This document shows, piece by piece, positions 1 to 8,254 of a stretch of 64,000 nt of DNA. Made by a program: the position numbers and the translations under genes. Origin of the DNA: Spirochaetota bacterium (GTDB taxonomy: Bacteria; Spirochaetota; Brachyspiria; Brachyspirales; JACRPF01); assembly GCA_016214035.1 (NCBI GenBank), contig JACRPF010000022.1, positions 1 through 64,000 on the forward strand. Reading direction: 5' to 3'. The notes below the pieces were generated by a model, which was given only the letters and a program-made list of their open reading frames with translations, was not told where the DNA came from and did not search any database. How positions within the stretch are numbered: the first letter of the stretch is position 1; each line of letters opens with the position of its first letter.

Positions 1-50
1 TATATCTTTTCTCTGATAGACTCCTGCGGTAGTTGAATATGATCGCTCAT
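1..50 (-). CDS. 5' end of an unidentified gene running off the left edge
   Basis: An ATG on the minus strand at 50-48 opens a frame that stays open to the window edge and reads MSDHIQLPQESIREKI. An AGGGAG ribosome binding site lies about 8 bases upstream of that ATG (minus strand, around 58-64). Only 16 residues are visible, so no function can be assigned. It would be transcribed leftward, away from the repeat-rich gap at 51-717. Confidence 0.5.
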   Translation of the reverse strand, partial: MSDHIQLPQESIREKI

Positions 51-123
51 GCTTTTACTCCCTACTGTATATATACAACATTTCGCGTGTGCGATATGCC
101 TGAAAACCGCATTTTTTCTCTCG

Positions 124-392
124 CTTTCCCGCATGCGACATAGCGTGAATTATGATATATCCCATGTGTCTCCGCGCCGCCGCGAGATTTTTTTCTCTCG
201 CAGAGACACTTCGACTACGCTCAGTGCACCGCGCAGGGAGCGCAGAGGGGGATAGTCATGGTGTACTGCATGAATACCTCCATCGTTTTAATGATCGGTA
301 ATGCCTTACTCGCAGTCGTCAAGGGCTGCGCAAGTCGCCGGGTACGGTAAGAGGGTTATCTCGCGGCGACGCGGAGAACGCGGCGGAAGAAA
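124..392. repeat. Composite dispersed repeat, copy A
   Basis: This stretch starts with CTTTCCCGCATGCGACA and contains a segment (about 168-251) that recurs almost base for base at 3530-3620. It also contains a segment (316-392) that recurs at 3765-3840. The second segment is a diverged inverted version of the first (CTCCGCGCCGCCGCGAGAT versus ATCTCGCGGCGACGCGGAG), so the unit is a large imperfect inverted repeat. It includes the core CTTCGACTACGCTCAGTGCAC. No coding capacity is convincing in 51-717 apart from these repeats. Confidence 0.7.
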
Positions 393-717
393 ATCATACA
401 TAATATCGAACACGCTCTTGTCAATGGATACATGGATCTCATTCTGCGTGGCGTTGTTGGCGGTATAAAGACGGCCGACAACCTGGTGGTGACCATCGTA
501 ATAGCCATTCAGCATACCGTCCGCTCAACGACGGCGGCACTATGGGGCACTGATACCCTCATATAGAATAGATACCCGTTACGGCACCATGGGTACTATA
601 TCATTTTGATGGAGGCTTTGCAATATCGGTAAAAAATACAGTCCAGACGATACACCGTATTGCTATTTCCAATGCTTTCAATAGACTGGGCATACATCGC
701 ATACGGAGGGATATCAC

Positions 718-2079
718 ATGCATACAAAGATCGCGGCGTCCGCTACGGCTGTTTTCATATTCCTGTGTGTCTCATGTATCAGCCGAACTGCTCGGCAGCC
801 GGTACACGAAGGCCCGCTCATTGCGCAATCCATCCGCTTTCAGTTCGCCGTCTACTATCTGCCGCTGCCGTCCAGAGACCCGTCGACGGAACTCACCCGC
901 GTGATCAGAGAACAACGCATTCCCGTACTGCAGACGAACACACTGCCGGAGAGTCCGGACAGACCGCTCGTACATGCCGTTGTCATCAGTAATGTAAAAG
1001 ATACGTATGCGCCTCCGGGTATGGAATCACTGACACATTTCGGCAGAGGTTTGTCACGTTCGCAAGCGCAGGCATTGCAGAAATGCGAGCAGGCGTTCGT
1101 CATGGACTTCGGACATCCTAAAATGAACGTCCTTGACGGACTCAAAGCCGCGTGCGTTATTGCGGAAGCGATTGCACGGAGGACCGGCGGCGTGATCTGG
1201 GACGAGGAAACGCGTGAAGTATTCACACCCGATGCATGGCACGAGCGGCGAATGGCATCCTGGCCGGAGCGCATTCCCGATGTGTCCGCACACACGACCA
1301 TACACGCCTATAAGAACAATGACTATATCCGCGCGATTACACTCGGTATGTCGAAATTCGGTCTGCCGGATGTCATTTGCGAAGATTTTTCCTGGTCGAT
1401 GAACCGGCAGATGGGCACATTGATAAATCTGCTCTGTCAATCGTTTGCTGAAGGTGCTGCGGCGGGAACATCGGGCAGCTTCGAACTGGATATCAAAAAC
1501 ATCACGAATCGCAAAGTACATACGGCGCAGATAGCTTCGCTTAAAACGAATGCGGCAGGGCGCGCAAAACTCATGCTCCGGAAAGGCGTTCGTGAAGAGG
1601 GTGACCCGAAAAACAGGCTCATCGAAGTAGGATTTGACGCGTATCCCGGGCGGGATGTTCATGCGCGTCAGGAAAAACTGCTCGCATCGTTCCTCGGGTG
1701 GGAAGATTCTGTGACACCGGTAAAGCATAATGAACGGCTCATCACCGCGAGCAGCAACGCACGTGCGAAGCTGCCGTCGCTGCGGCTTGCGTTCACCCGC
1801 GGACTTCAGCCGGGGGAATACATCCAGGTAAAAGCGCCGTTCACAACACCGGACGGCGGCCGCGAGTGGATGTGGATTGAGGTAACCTCATGGAACGGCG
1901 GCGGCATCAAGGGACTTCTCAGGAACGAGCCGATGAACATCCCGTCGCTGCACGGCGGCCAGATGGTTTCCGTCCGGCAGGAGGAGGTCTTCGACTATAT
2001 CCGTCATTATCCGGACGGCAAAGAGGAAGGTAATACCACCGGTGTGATAATTCAGGAGATGCAGGAGCAGAACAGATAA
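718..2079 (+). CDS. Lipoprotein with C-terminal DUF2314-like domain
   Basis: This 453-residue protein begins with a short hydrophobic signal (about residues 6-20) ending in FLCVSC, a relaxed lipobox of the kind seen in spirochaete-like lineages. It is therefore probably a membrane-anchored lipoprotein. The last 100 residues (about 350-450) resemble DUF2314: a WMWIEVTSWNG...IKGLLRNEP block followed by G-Q-M-V-S-V and an aromatic F-D-Y. DUF2314 proteins are small domains of unknown role. The middle (about 60-340) matches nothing I recognise. The start is supported by GGAGGG about 7 bases upstream of the ATG. It is monocistronic and converges with the Fic gene, 39 bp away, with no obvious terminator between them. 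Confidence 0.7.
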   Translation: MHTKIAASATAVFIFLCVSCISRTARQPVHEGPLIAQSIRFQFAVYYLPLPSRDPSTELTRVIREQRIPVLQTNTLPESPDRPLVHAVVISNVKDTYAPPGMESLTHFGRGLSRSQAQALQKCEQAFVMDFGHPKMNVLDGLKAACVIAEAIARRTGGVIWDEETREVFTPDAWHERRMASWPERIPDVSAHTTIHAYKNNDYIRAITLGMSKFGLPDVICEDFSWSMNRQMGTLINLLCQSFAEGAAAGTSGSFELDIKNITNRKVHTAQIASLKTNAAGRAKLMLRKGVREEGDPKNRLIEVGFDAYPGRDVHARQEKLLASFLGWEDSVTPVKHNERLITASSNARAKLPSLRLAFTRGLQPGEYIQVKAPFTTPDGGREWMWIEVTSWNGGGIKGLLRNEPMNIPSLHGGQMVSVRQEEVFDYIRHYPDGKEEGNTTGVIIQEMQEQNR

Positions 2080-2118
2080 TAACGCGCTTGCCACTCCCCG
2101 ATTCCGGCAACCGCCATA

Positions 2119-3204
2119 TTAACGGTCCTTATCCGAATCGGATTTCAGAAAAATAGATACCAGCGGCGTATTGATGTAAAAATTATCCCTGCCGTATTTC
2201 CGCTTTTCCAGATATCCGTCATTCACAAGCGTTTCAAGATACTTGGTCGCCGTTATCCTGGAAACGTTCAGATCTTTTTCAATGAACTCGATCTTGGTAT
2301 AGGGATGTCTGAAAAGATCGTTCAAGAGGTCCTGGCTGTAGAACTTGTGCTGAGCTCGAATCCTATGCTTGTAATCGAGCATCAGCGTCCGTATGGATTC
2401 TATTATCAATATCGTTTCGCGCGATGTTGATTCGATGCCGTCGAGCATAAACAATACCCATGCCTCATGCATTCCACCATCACGGACTTCCTGCAATAAG
2501 CGGTAATACTCGTTCTTATGCGTAATAATATATCTGCTCAAATACAGTACGGGAATCGTCAACAGCTGCTTTAATACAAGATAAAGCACATTTATTATCC
2601 TGCCGGTTCTTCCATTACCATCATGGAACGGGTGTATCGTTTCAAATTGATAATGGATCATTGCCATTTTGACGAGCGGATCGGCAGCACTCAAGGAATC
2701 ATCGTTCATAAATCGTTCGAGATTGGTCATGAGGGAAACTATTTTTTCATGCTCCTGAGGGGGGACATATATTGTTTCGCCTGTTTGCTTGTTTTTCAGG
2801 TCAGTGCCTGGAAGCTTTCTCATACCGGGGATAGAGCAACCGAGTTCACAATGCATTGAAATGATGTCATTGGTGGTCAACATGCCTTGCTTTTTCAAGA
2901 GCACAAACCCTTTCTGCAATGCATGCGAATAGCTGCTTACTTCCTTTGCCGCCGCATTCGGAAAATCTTCAAATATATCCGCTTGAAACATTTCATCCTG
3001 TGTTGTTATGATGTTTTCAACTTCAGAGCTTTTCCTTGCCTCCTGCAATGAGAGCGTGTTTATGAGGATATTTACATTGGGAATTGTCTGCGATACTCCC
3101 TTCAGTTCCGCGAGAAAACGATGCGCAGATGCCAATTTCCTCAGGACTGCCGGCGTTTCCATATCAACAGAGAAAGGCAGTGTCGGCGGATCATACGGAA
3201 GCAT
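2119..3204 (-). CDS. fic: Fic family protein (predicted AMPylase, class II)
   Basis: The core Fic motif HPFHDGNGRTGR is intact at residues 191-202, including the catalytic His and the anion-hole GNGR. Fic enzymes transfer AMP (or related groups) from nucleotides to protein side chains. An N-terminal SSEVEN (residues 59-64) fits the (S/T)xxxE(G/N) inhibitory helix, so this is a self-inhibited class II Fic. The order is Fic_N (1-100), Fic (100-215), a linker, and a C-terminal winged helix (about 290-345, DLNVSRITATKYLETL). That helix suggests DNA binding and autoregulation. GGAG lies 9 bases before the ATG. A regular operator array lies upstream (3226-3292). The target protein cannot be read from sequence. 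It could be a solitary regulator rather than a toxin, as no Fic antitoxin gene adjoins it. Confidence 0.92.
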   Translation of the reverse strand: MLPYDPPTLPFSVDMETPAVLRKLASAHRFLAELKGVSQTIPNVNILINTLSLQEARKSSEVENIITTQDEMFQADIFEDFPNAAAKEVSSYSHALQKGFVLLKKQGMLTTNDIISMHCELGCSIPGMRKLPGTDLKNKQTGETIYVPPQEHEKIVSLMTNLERFMNDDSLSAADPLVKMAMIHYQFETIHPFHDGNGRTGRIINVLYLVLKQLLTIPVLYLSRYIITHKNEYYRLLQEVRDGGMHEAWVLFMLDGIESTSRETILIIESIRTLMLDYKHRIRAQHKFYSQDLLNDLFRHPYTKIEFIEKDLNVSRITATKYLETLVNDGYLEKRKYGRDNFYINTPLVSIFLKSDSDKDR

Positions 3205-3225
3205 GTTATTATTCTCCGTCTTACA

Positions 3226-3292
3226 TGTATAGAAATTCGGTTTTTCTATACACGTTCGTATAACGTGTATAGTTTTCCCGATTTTCTATACA
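3226..3292 (-). promoter_or_regulatory. Four half-site operator array upstream of fic
   Basis: The heptamer TGTATAG / CTATACA occurs four times in alternating orientation at 3226, 3246, 3266 and 3286, exactly 20 bp apart. The central pair forms an 11-bp perfect palindrome, CTATACACGTT-5-AACGTGTATAG. The first pair forms TGTATAGAA-9-TTCTATACA. The array spans positions 22 to 88 upstream of the fic start. The Fic protein's own C-terminal winged helix is the obvious candidate ligand (inference). Confidence 0.65.
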
Positions 3293-3490
3293 TATCGCTG
3301 TTAAATTATTTGACACATCACATATCCTTCAAATCATACGCATCACTGTATGTTTCACGAATGTTCCGCTATGCTTCAGGCACATATGCAACCGATATGC
3401 CACTATATTTCATTATACAGTCTTTCATTTGCTGAAGCAAGCCCACCGTCACATATTCGTCCACTGTCCGCGCTATCGTACACCGTTCAG

Positions 3491-3840
3491 CTTTCCCGCA
3501 TGCGACAAGACTTGAGAAAGGATATAGCTCGCCGCGTCTCCGCGCCGCCGCGAGATTCTTTTTTTCTCTCGCAGAGACACTTCGACTACGCTCAGTGCAC
3601 CACGCAGGGAACGCAGAGGGGATGCGAACACGGGAACATTTGTTCACTTCGACAGGCTCAGTGAACATGTTTATGAACTGCCAATGGACACATCCGCTCA
3701 GCGAACTCGTTCGGGCCATACCCTGAGCTTGTCGAAGGGTACACAGATCATACATGTTCTCAGGCGTCAAGGGCTGTGCATGTCGCCGGGTACGGCAAAG
3801 GGGATTATCTCGCGGCGACGCGGAGAGCGCGGCGGAAGAA
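3491..3840. repeat. Composite dispersed repeat, copy B
   Basis: This is the second copy of the element at 124-392, with the left arm at 3491-3620 and the inverted-type right arm at 3765-3840. The middle (3620-3760) holds two further palindromic blocks with the core CTTCGACAGGCTCAGTGAAC and its inverted variant CCTGAGCTTGTCGAAGGG. The stretch 3293-3850 has no convincing gene. Confidence 0.7.
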
Positions 3841-3850
3841 GTATTGATGC

Positions 3851-4014
3851 GCAATGCATAAGCGCCTCCTGTTAAAGGCAATACATAATACCGCACACGT
3901 CCTCGTCAAGGGTAAAATGAACTCCGCGCTCCGTTGCACTGCGCGCGTCGCCCTTGACTGCGGGCGCGTGCGGTATTCCTGCGATGTGAAAAACAGGAGG
4001 CGCTTATGCATTGC
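3851..4014 (+). promoter_or_regulatory. Long hairpin covering the RBS and start codon of the GxxExxY gene
   Basis: Positions 3851-3873 are the perfect 23-bp reverse complement of 3992-4014. The right arm contains the AGGAGG ribosome binding site (3995-4000) and the ATG (4006). Two inner pairs reinforce the fold: AATACCGCAC (3887-3896) with GTGCGGTATT (3968-3977), and TCAAGGG (3906-3912) with CCCTTGA (3951-3957). A transcript starting upstream of 3851 would sequester the start site. A transcript starting inside would not. Confidence 0.65.
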
Positions 4015-4416
4015 TGTACAAATACAAATTGGGATCAGTCGGAAGAAAGCCGGATAGCGGATAAAGCTCTGGATTGCGCGTTCAAGGTACACCGCACGCT
4101 CGGACCGGGGCTGCTGGAGTCGGTGTATCACAAGGTGCTGCTGCATGAATTACGCAGGGCGGGGTTGGCGGTGGAGTCGGAAGTGGTTATTCCGGTGGTG
4201 TATGATGGCATTGCATTCGAGTTCGGGTTTCGCGCGGATATCATCGTTGAGAAGAAGGTTATCATTGAAATAAAATCGGTGGAAACGGTGCTGCCGGTAC
4301 ATAAGAAGCAGCTGCTTACCTATCTGAAAATAACGGGGTTGAAGCTGGGGCTCTTGCTTAATTTCAATACGGCGTTGTTGAAGGAGGGGATTGTTCGGTT
4401 GGCGAATGGATTATAG
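4006..4416 (+). CDS. GxxExxY family protein (PD-(D/E)XK nuclease-like)
   Basis: This 136-residue protein carries the family signature GPGLLESVYHKVL (GxxExxY, about residues 33-39) preceded by a helix ending FKVHRTL. A PD-(D/E)XK-like core follows, RADIIVEKKVIIEIK (D, then E-x-K). Members are small, widespread and of unclear function, often sitting among repeats or inside rRNA introns, and are predicted nuclease-fold proteins. AGGAGG sits 5 bases before the ATG. Both lie in the right arm of a 164-bp hairpin, so expression may be translationally controlled. The gene is isolated between repeat blocks in the accessory region. Confidence 0.85.
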   Translation: MHCCTNTNWDQSEESRIADKALDCAFKVHRTLGPGLLESVYHKVLLHELRRAGLAVESEVVIPVVYDGIAFEFGFRADIIVEKKVIIEIKSVETVLPVHKKQLLTYLKITGLKLGLLLNFNTALLKEGIVRLANGL

Positions 4417-4492
4417 CAGGTGTTGCGTGATTGAATTCGGCTGGAATAATGTATTACGTGTATATATTTTACAAACAACAACTTGTATGGGG

Positions 4493-4540
4493 CGCTCCCC
4501 TTTCCCAGCATAGCGGGGAAAGGGGCACGGGGGATAGGGG
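4493..4540. repeat. CCCCTTTCCC...GGGAAAGGGG palindrome, copy 1
   Basis: CCCCTTTCCC (4497-4506) pairs with GGGAAAGGGG (4516-4525), followed by the conserved tail CGGGGGATAGGGG. Related copies lie at 12911-12952 and 55586-55629. Confidence 0.6.
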
Positions 4541-4542
4541 CG

Positions 4543-4634
4543 CTTTCCCGCATGCGACAAGTCGAAGGGTGCGTTAACGCCCTTTGCGTCTCTGCGTCGT
4601 TGCGAGATGATTTTTTCTCTCGCGGCAAACGCGG
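4543..4634. repeat. Dispersed repeat, diverged copy C
   Basis: This copy begins CTTTCCCGCATGCGACAAG like copies A and B and continues into a diverged GCGTCTCTGCGTCGTTGCGAG arm. It is truncated relative to the other two. The whole of 4417-4897 has no convincing gene. Confidence 0.55.
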
Positions 4635-4675
4635 CGTCCGGTAGACATTTGTTCACAGGCAATCACTTGAAAGGA

Positions 4676-4719
4676 CAAGGGGCTTATCCCTCGACTACGC
4701 TCGGGAACCGAGCCCCTTG
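4676..4719. repeat. Palindromic element with CTCGACTACGCTCGGG loop
   Basis: CAAGGGGCT (4676-4684) pairs with AGCCCCTTG (4711-4719). The loop contains TCCCTCGACTACGCTCGGGAACC, nearly identical to the loop of the hairpin at 13702-13773, so both belong to one family with variable stems and a conserved loop. Confidence 0.6.
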
Positions 4720-4897
4720 CTCTCCGCATCTCCGTGCCCGTCATCATGCATCCGTCCACCGTCTTTCCCTTTCGTTCTCCGTTCAGCTATGTCGTGTGCG
4801 ACAAGGCAATTATCCGCCAATATTCATGACCCGTTTACAATCATTGTTGAGATTATTCAACTTTGTGATACCATGCCTCATCTGCTAAGGATCTTGT

Positions 4898-5269
4898 GTG
4901 GACACAAAAGAATATATTGCGCATATCGTGCGGCATTACGCTTCAGGAAAATCGACCGAGCACACCTATCGGGGTGATCTGCAGAATATTATCGCAGAAT
5001 TCGGGGACGGGGTGACCGTAACTAACGAGCCCAAGCATCAGCAATGCGGCGCACCGGACTACATCGACGATACGCAGTACTTCGACAAGATGCCGCGGGC
5101 GGCATGGGCGTTTTATATCGGCGGGTATCAGCCGGCGCAAAAGTGGCTGAAGGACAGGAAGGAACGGGTGCTGTCGTATGAGGATATACGGCATTATCAG
5201 AAGATGATCGTGGCGATGACTGAGACGGAGAGGATCATGTGGGAGATTGACGTAGTTGGAATAATATAG
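4898..5269 (+). pseudogene. Internally deleted type ISP/Eco57I-like restriction-modification gene remnant
   Basis: The first 55 residues (MDTKEYIAHIVRHYASG...EHTYRGDLQNII...VTNEPKHQQCGAPDY) match the N-terminus of the large (about 1000-residue) type ISP DNA methylase/helicase proteins. The rest (TQYFDKMPRAAWAFYIGGY, QKWLKDRKERVLSYEDI, HYQKMIVAM) matches their extreme C-terminus. The whole endonuclease, helicase and methyltransferase middle is gone, and the reading frame continues across the junction near residues 53-57. The start is GTG with CTAAGG 7 bases upstream. The remnant should have no RM activity. Whether the small product has any role is unknown. It directly precedes the ATPase-HEPN gene, 25 bp away. 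Confidence 0.75.
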
Positions 5270-5294
5270 TTATTAGTTTTGTGGAGTTGAAGTT

Positions 5295-7382
5295 ATGGGC
5301 GCTATTCGAAATGAAGTAAGAAATGGGCATCTAAACCAGTATAGCAATGAAACTGATATTATAACCCCATTTGTTGATGGTTTCTTTATTACTTGGGCTA
5401 CGAAGCGAAAAGCATATGGGACAGAAATATCTCTTTACTTTCTAAATCCAGAAGACCATATTCGTCAAACATATGGATTTGATCAAGAAATTATGCTAGC
5501 GTACTCTTCATATGATACTATGCAATCAAGAACAATTCAGGCTTGTGAGCAATTTCTACTTGATGAGCCTGCAAAAGGAAGGGTTGAAAAGCTGAATTAT
5601 ATTTTGATTTCAGAAGACAACAAAATCGAGGAGTGGATTAGAAACTATATTGCAGTCAATCAAGAAACCCGTATTATAATCGGAATATCAGCTGACGAGT
5701 TGCGGCAGAATAAAGGGAATCAGTGGTTCTTTCGAAATGTTTTTGATAAACAGTTATTTGGAAGAAATCTATTTGATTATCGTTTACCACTTAATCAAGA
5801 TACTTATTTTTTTGGCAGAAGAGATATTATTGCAAGCTATTATGATGCGATAAAGCGTTCTGAAAATAGAGGACTATTTGGATTAAGAAAAACCGGAAAG
5901 ACATCTGTTATATTCAAAATAAAACGGCTATTAGATTCTGAGAAAACTGGTGTATTTTTATATTATGACTGTAAAAGCCCCAATATCCGAAAGCTTCGAT
6001 GGTTTGAGCTACTTGAAAAGATTGCAAATGACATTATCCAGCAATATAGTTGCAACGTGAAAAAAAAAGAAGCAGATAATCGAGAAATATCTGTAGTAAA
6101 TTATTTTTTCGATGTAATAAAAAGCACCGAAAGTATTGGAAAAGTTGCTGTTATTTTTGATGAAATTGAATATATTTCACCCAAATCTCTTTTAGATACC
6201 CATTGGGAGAAAGATTTCATTGACTTTTGGCAAACATTCTGGTCATGCCAAAGTCAGATTAGAAATTTATCAGCAATAATTATTGGCGTAAATCCATATG
6301 TTACTGAAGTAGATGTAATAAATGGAGTTCAAAACCCATTATTTGGAATTGTTTCACATAATTATCTAACAGGATTAACGTTCGATGATATGAAAGCAAT
6401 GGTAAAAAAAAAAAAAAAAAAAATGGGCATGAGATTTGATGAGCAAAGTATGCATAATATATATGATAGATATGGCGGTCATCCATTGTTAACACGTATC
6501 GCATGTAGTCTTTTTTATGCAGACATGCAAAGGAAACAGGAAAAAAAGCCTTTCGATATTAATTTAGAACTGTTAAAAAAGAATGAAGAAAGTCGTGATT
6601 CTGATTTGACTTTTTATTGTGCGCATGTTGTTTCAGAAATTAAGCAGTTTTATAAAGATGAATATACCATGCTTGAACTTTTATCTAGCAAGCAGATATT
6701 TGACTTTATTGAATTGACAAGATATCCAGAAGCAATTAAACACTTAGAGCATTATGGTTTATTGAAATACGATATTAATAAAATTCCGCTAATTTCGATT
6801 CAGGCAATTGCACGTTACATAGGTTTAGAATATGCGCGACGTGAGGGCAGAAAAACAATATTTAAAATAATTCCAAATACCGATAGAGCGGAATGGATTA
6901 GGCGTCGAGTGGACATGATAATGGAGGATTTGAAATTTCTAGAAAAGTTGATAAAAAGCAAAGGATTAGAGTCATTATATGGTTCAAATTCATTTGCTGA
7001 GGCAGACCAATTTGTTAAGGTGTATGTATGCCACGATAAAGGTAATTTTGAAAATTTTATTAATGTCATGAATAGATGTTTTGTGGAATCAATAGATAGC
7101 TATGGGAAAAGTATTTCGTCTAATGAATATTATTGGAAAACAATTAAAATAAAGTATCCGGGATTATGGTTTGCATTAAATCGTATAAAAATATACCGTC
7201 ACAACCAGATGCATCTTGAATTGACAACTCGTTGTGAACAGGAACTAGCACAATATCTGGATATTGACTTGGAAGGACAACAGCCAGGACGCGTTAATGA
7301 CTTGTACTTTGTTTTGCAGCAATGTACTATTGATGGATTGTTGTCTGGAATACATACCGAGATAAACACAATTTCAGAATAG
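5295..7382 (+). CDS. AAA/STAND-type ATPase with C-terminal HEPN-like domain
   Basis: In this 695-residue protein, residues 1-165 form an N-terminal domain of unknown fold. FFGRRDI (172-178) precedes Walker A GLRKTGKTS (196-204). Walker B VIFDEIE (286-292) and a YGGHPLLTR block (after residue 390) complete an archaeal-ATPase/STAND-like module. The helical C-terminus holds RHNQMH (635-640), fitting the HEPN RNase motif R-polar-x3-H. A plausible model is an NTPase sensor controlling an RNase, as in several anti-phage systems (inference). The gene is visibly more AT-rich than its surroundings, which suggests recent transfer. A run of 20 A (6404-6423) encodes six lysines, and losing or gaining one A stops translation within a few codons. 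GGAG precedes the ATG. It leads a three-gene operon. Confidence 0.8.
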   Translation: MGAIRNEVRNGHLNQYSNETDIITPFVDGFFITWATKRKAYGTEISLYFLNPEDHIRQTYGFDQEIMLAYSSYDTMQSRTIQACEQFLLDEPAKGRVEKLNYILISEDNKIEEWIRNYIAVNQETRIIIGISADELRQNKGNQWFFRNVFDKQLFGRNLFDYRLPLNQDTYFFGRRDIIASYYDAIKRSENRGLFGLRKTGKTSVIFKIKRLLDSEKTGVFLYYDCKSPNIRKLRWFELLEKIANDIIQQYSCNVKKKEADNREISVVNYFFDVIKSTESIGKVAVIFDEIEYISPKSLLDTHWEKDFIDFWQTFWSCQSQIRNLSAIIIGVNPYVTEVDVINGVQNPLFGIVSHNYLTGLTFDDMKAMVKKKKKKMGMRFDEQSMHNIYDRYGGHPLLTRIACSLFYADMQRKQEKKPFDINLELLKKNEESRDSDLTFYCAHVVSEIKQFYKDEYTMLELLSSKQIFDFIELTRYPEAIKHLEHYGLLKYDINKIPLISIQAIARYIGLEYARREGRKTIFKIIPNTDRAEWIRRRVDMIMEDLKFLEKLIKSKGLESLYGSNSFAEADQFVKVYVCHDKGNFENFINVMNRCFVESIDSYGKSISSNEYYWKTIKIKYPGLWFALNRIKIYRHNQMHLELTTRCEQELAQYLDIDLEGQQPGRVNDLYFVLQQCTIDGLLSGIHTEINTISE
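6404..6423 (+). repeat. A20 homopolymer inside the ATPase-HEPN gene
   Basis: Twenty consecutive A residues encode the end of a Val codon plus six Lys codons (residues 371-376) and the first base of the next ATG. With 19 A the frame reads Trp-Ala-stop. With 21 A it reads Asn-Gly-His-Glu-Ile-stop. Either slip removes the entire C-terminal half including the HEPN motif. Confidence 0.85.
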
Positions 7383-7398
7383 TAAAAAGGATATCTTG

Positions 7399-8250
7399 AT
7401 GCAACAATTCGGCGGCAATTGGACTGAAGAAAAGCTTGGGCGTGTAAAAAAATATCTTTCTGCATATACAACCATAATGGCAAAGCAACCATTTCGTTAT
7501 GCTTATATAGACGCCTTTGCAGGAACTGGTTATAGAGAGGCGAAGGATGTTCAAGAACTCGATGGATTTCTTTTTGATGAGGAATCGCAAGGTTTTTTGG
7601 ATGGTTCAGTGCGAATTGCACTAAAAATACAGCCCGCATTTCACAAATATATATTCATCGAAAAAGATCCTGCTAAAGTTTCAGAACTTGGAAAGATTAC
7701 CGGAGATTATCCAGAGAAAAGTATTGACATAAAAATAGGTGATGCAAACGAGCAGATACAAGAGTTATGTAATAAGGATTGGAAGAAACACAGGGCAGTA
7801 ATGTTTTTAGATCCATTCGGCATGCAAGTAACATGGAATACAATAAAATTAATTGCCGAAACTGAAGCAATTGATTTATGGCTGTTATTTCCACTTGGCA
7901 TAGGCGTTTCTCGTTTGCTAAAAAGAGATGGGAATATACATTCCGGAATTAGTAAACGATTAGATTTAGTATTTGGTACGCATGATTGGTATGATGAGTT
8001 TTATAAACAGGAAAAAGAAAAAACATTATTTGGCGATGAAGAAAAAACGATCAAAGTTGCCGATTTTACTGCGATATCAAACTACTTTGTAACACGCTTG
8101 AAGACGATATTTTCAGGTGTAGCAGATAATCCATTGCAACTTATGAATTCTTGCAATAATCCATTATTTTTATTATGTTTTGCGGCAGGAAATAAAAAAG
8201 GCGCGAAAACTGCGATTAAAATTGCACAAGATATTTTGAGCAAGGAATAG
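7399..8250 (+). CDS. tcmP: Three-Cys-motif partner protein TcmP, methyltransferase-like
   Basis: From the ATG at 7399 the protein is 283 residues long. It matches the TcmP family, named for its linkage to three-Cys/radical-SAM proteins such as the one encoded next. Rossmann methyltransferase-like signatures are visible: DAFAGTG (38-44, motif I-like), an acidic residue in IFIEKDP (E88, motif II-like), GDAN (114-117) and FLDPFG (136-141, DPPY-like position). A SAM-dependent activity is an inference; no substrate is known. A TTG three bases upstream of the ATG is a possible start, but AGG spacing favours the ATG. The gene is AT-rich like the ATPase. It lies 16 bp after that gene and 4 bp before the next, so the three are almost certainly co-transcribed. 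Confidence 0.85.
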   Translation: MQQFGGNWTEEKLGRVKKYLSAYTTIMAKQPFRYAYIDAFAGTGYREAKDVQELDGFLFDEESQGFLDGSVRIALKIQPAFHKYIFIEKDPAKVSELGKITGDYPEKSIDIKIGDANEQIQELCNKDWKKHRAVMFLDPFGMQVTWNTIKLIAETEAIDLWLLFPLGIGVSRLLKRDGNIHSGISKRLDLVFGTHDWYDEFYKQEKEKTLFGDEEKTIKVADFTAISNYFVTRLKTIFSGVADNPLQLMNSCNNPLFLLCFAAGNKKGAKTAIKIAQDILSKE

Positions 8251-8254
8251 TAAA

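Noticed and set aside
1233-1252. TGGCACGAGCGG as a sigma-54 promoter
   Set aside because: It lacks the TTGC element at the -12 position and lies inside a coding sequence.
1054-1728. A 224-codon antisense frame in the lipoprotein gene
   Set aside because: It has no start signal, and the sense frame has a signal peptide and a DUF2314-like tail.
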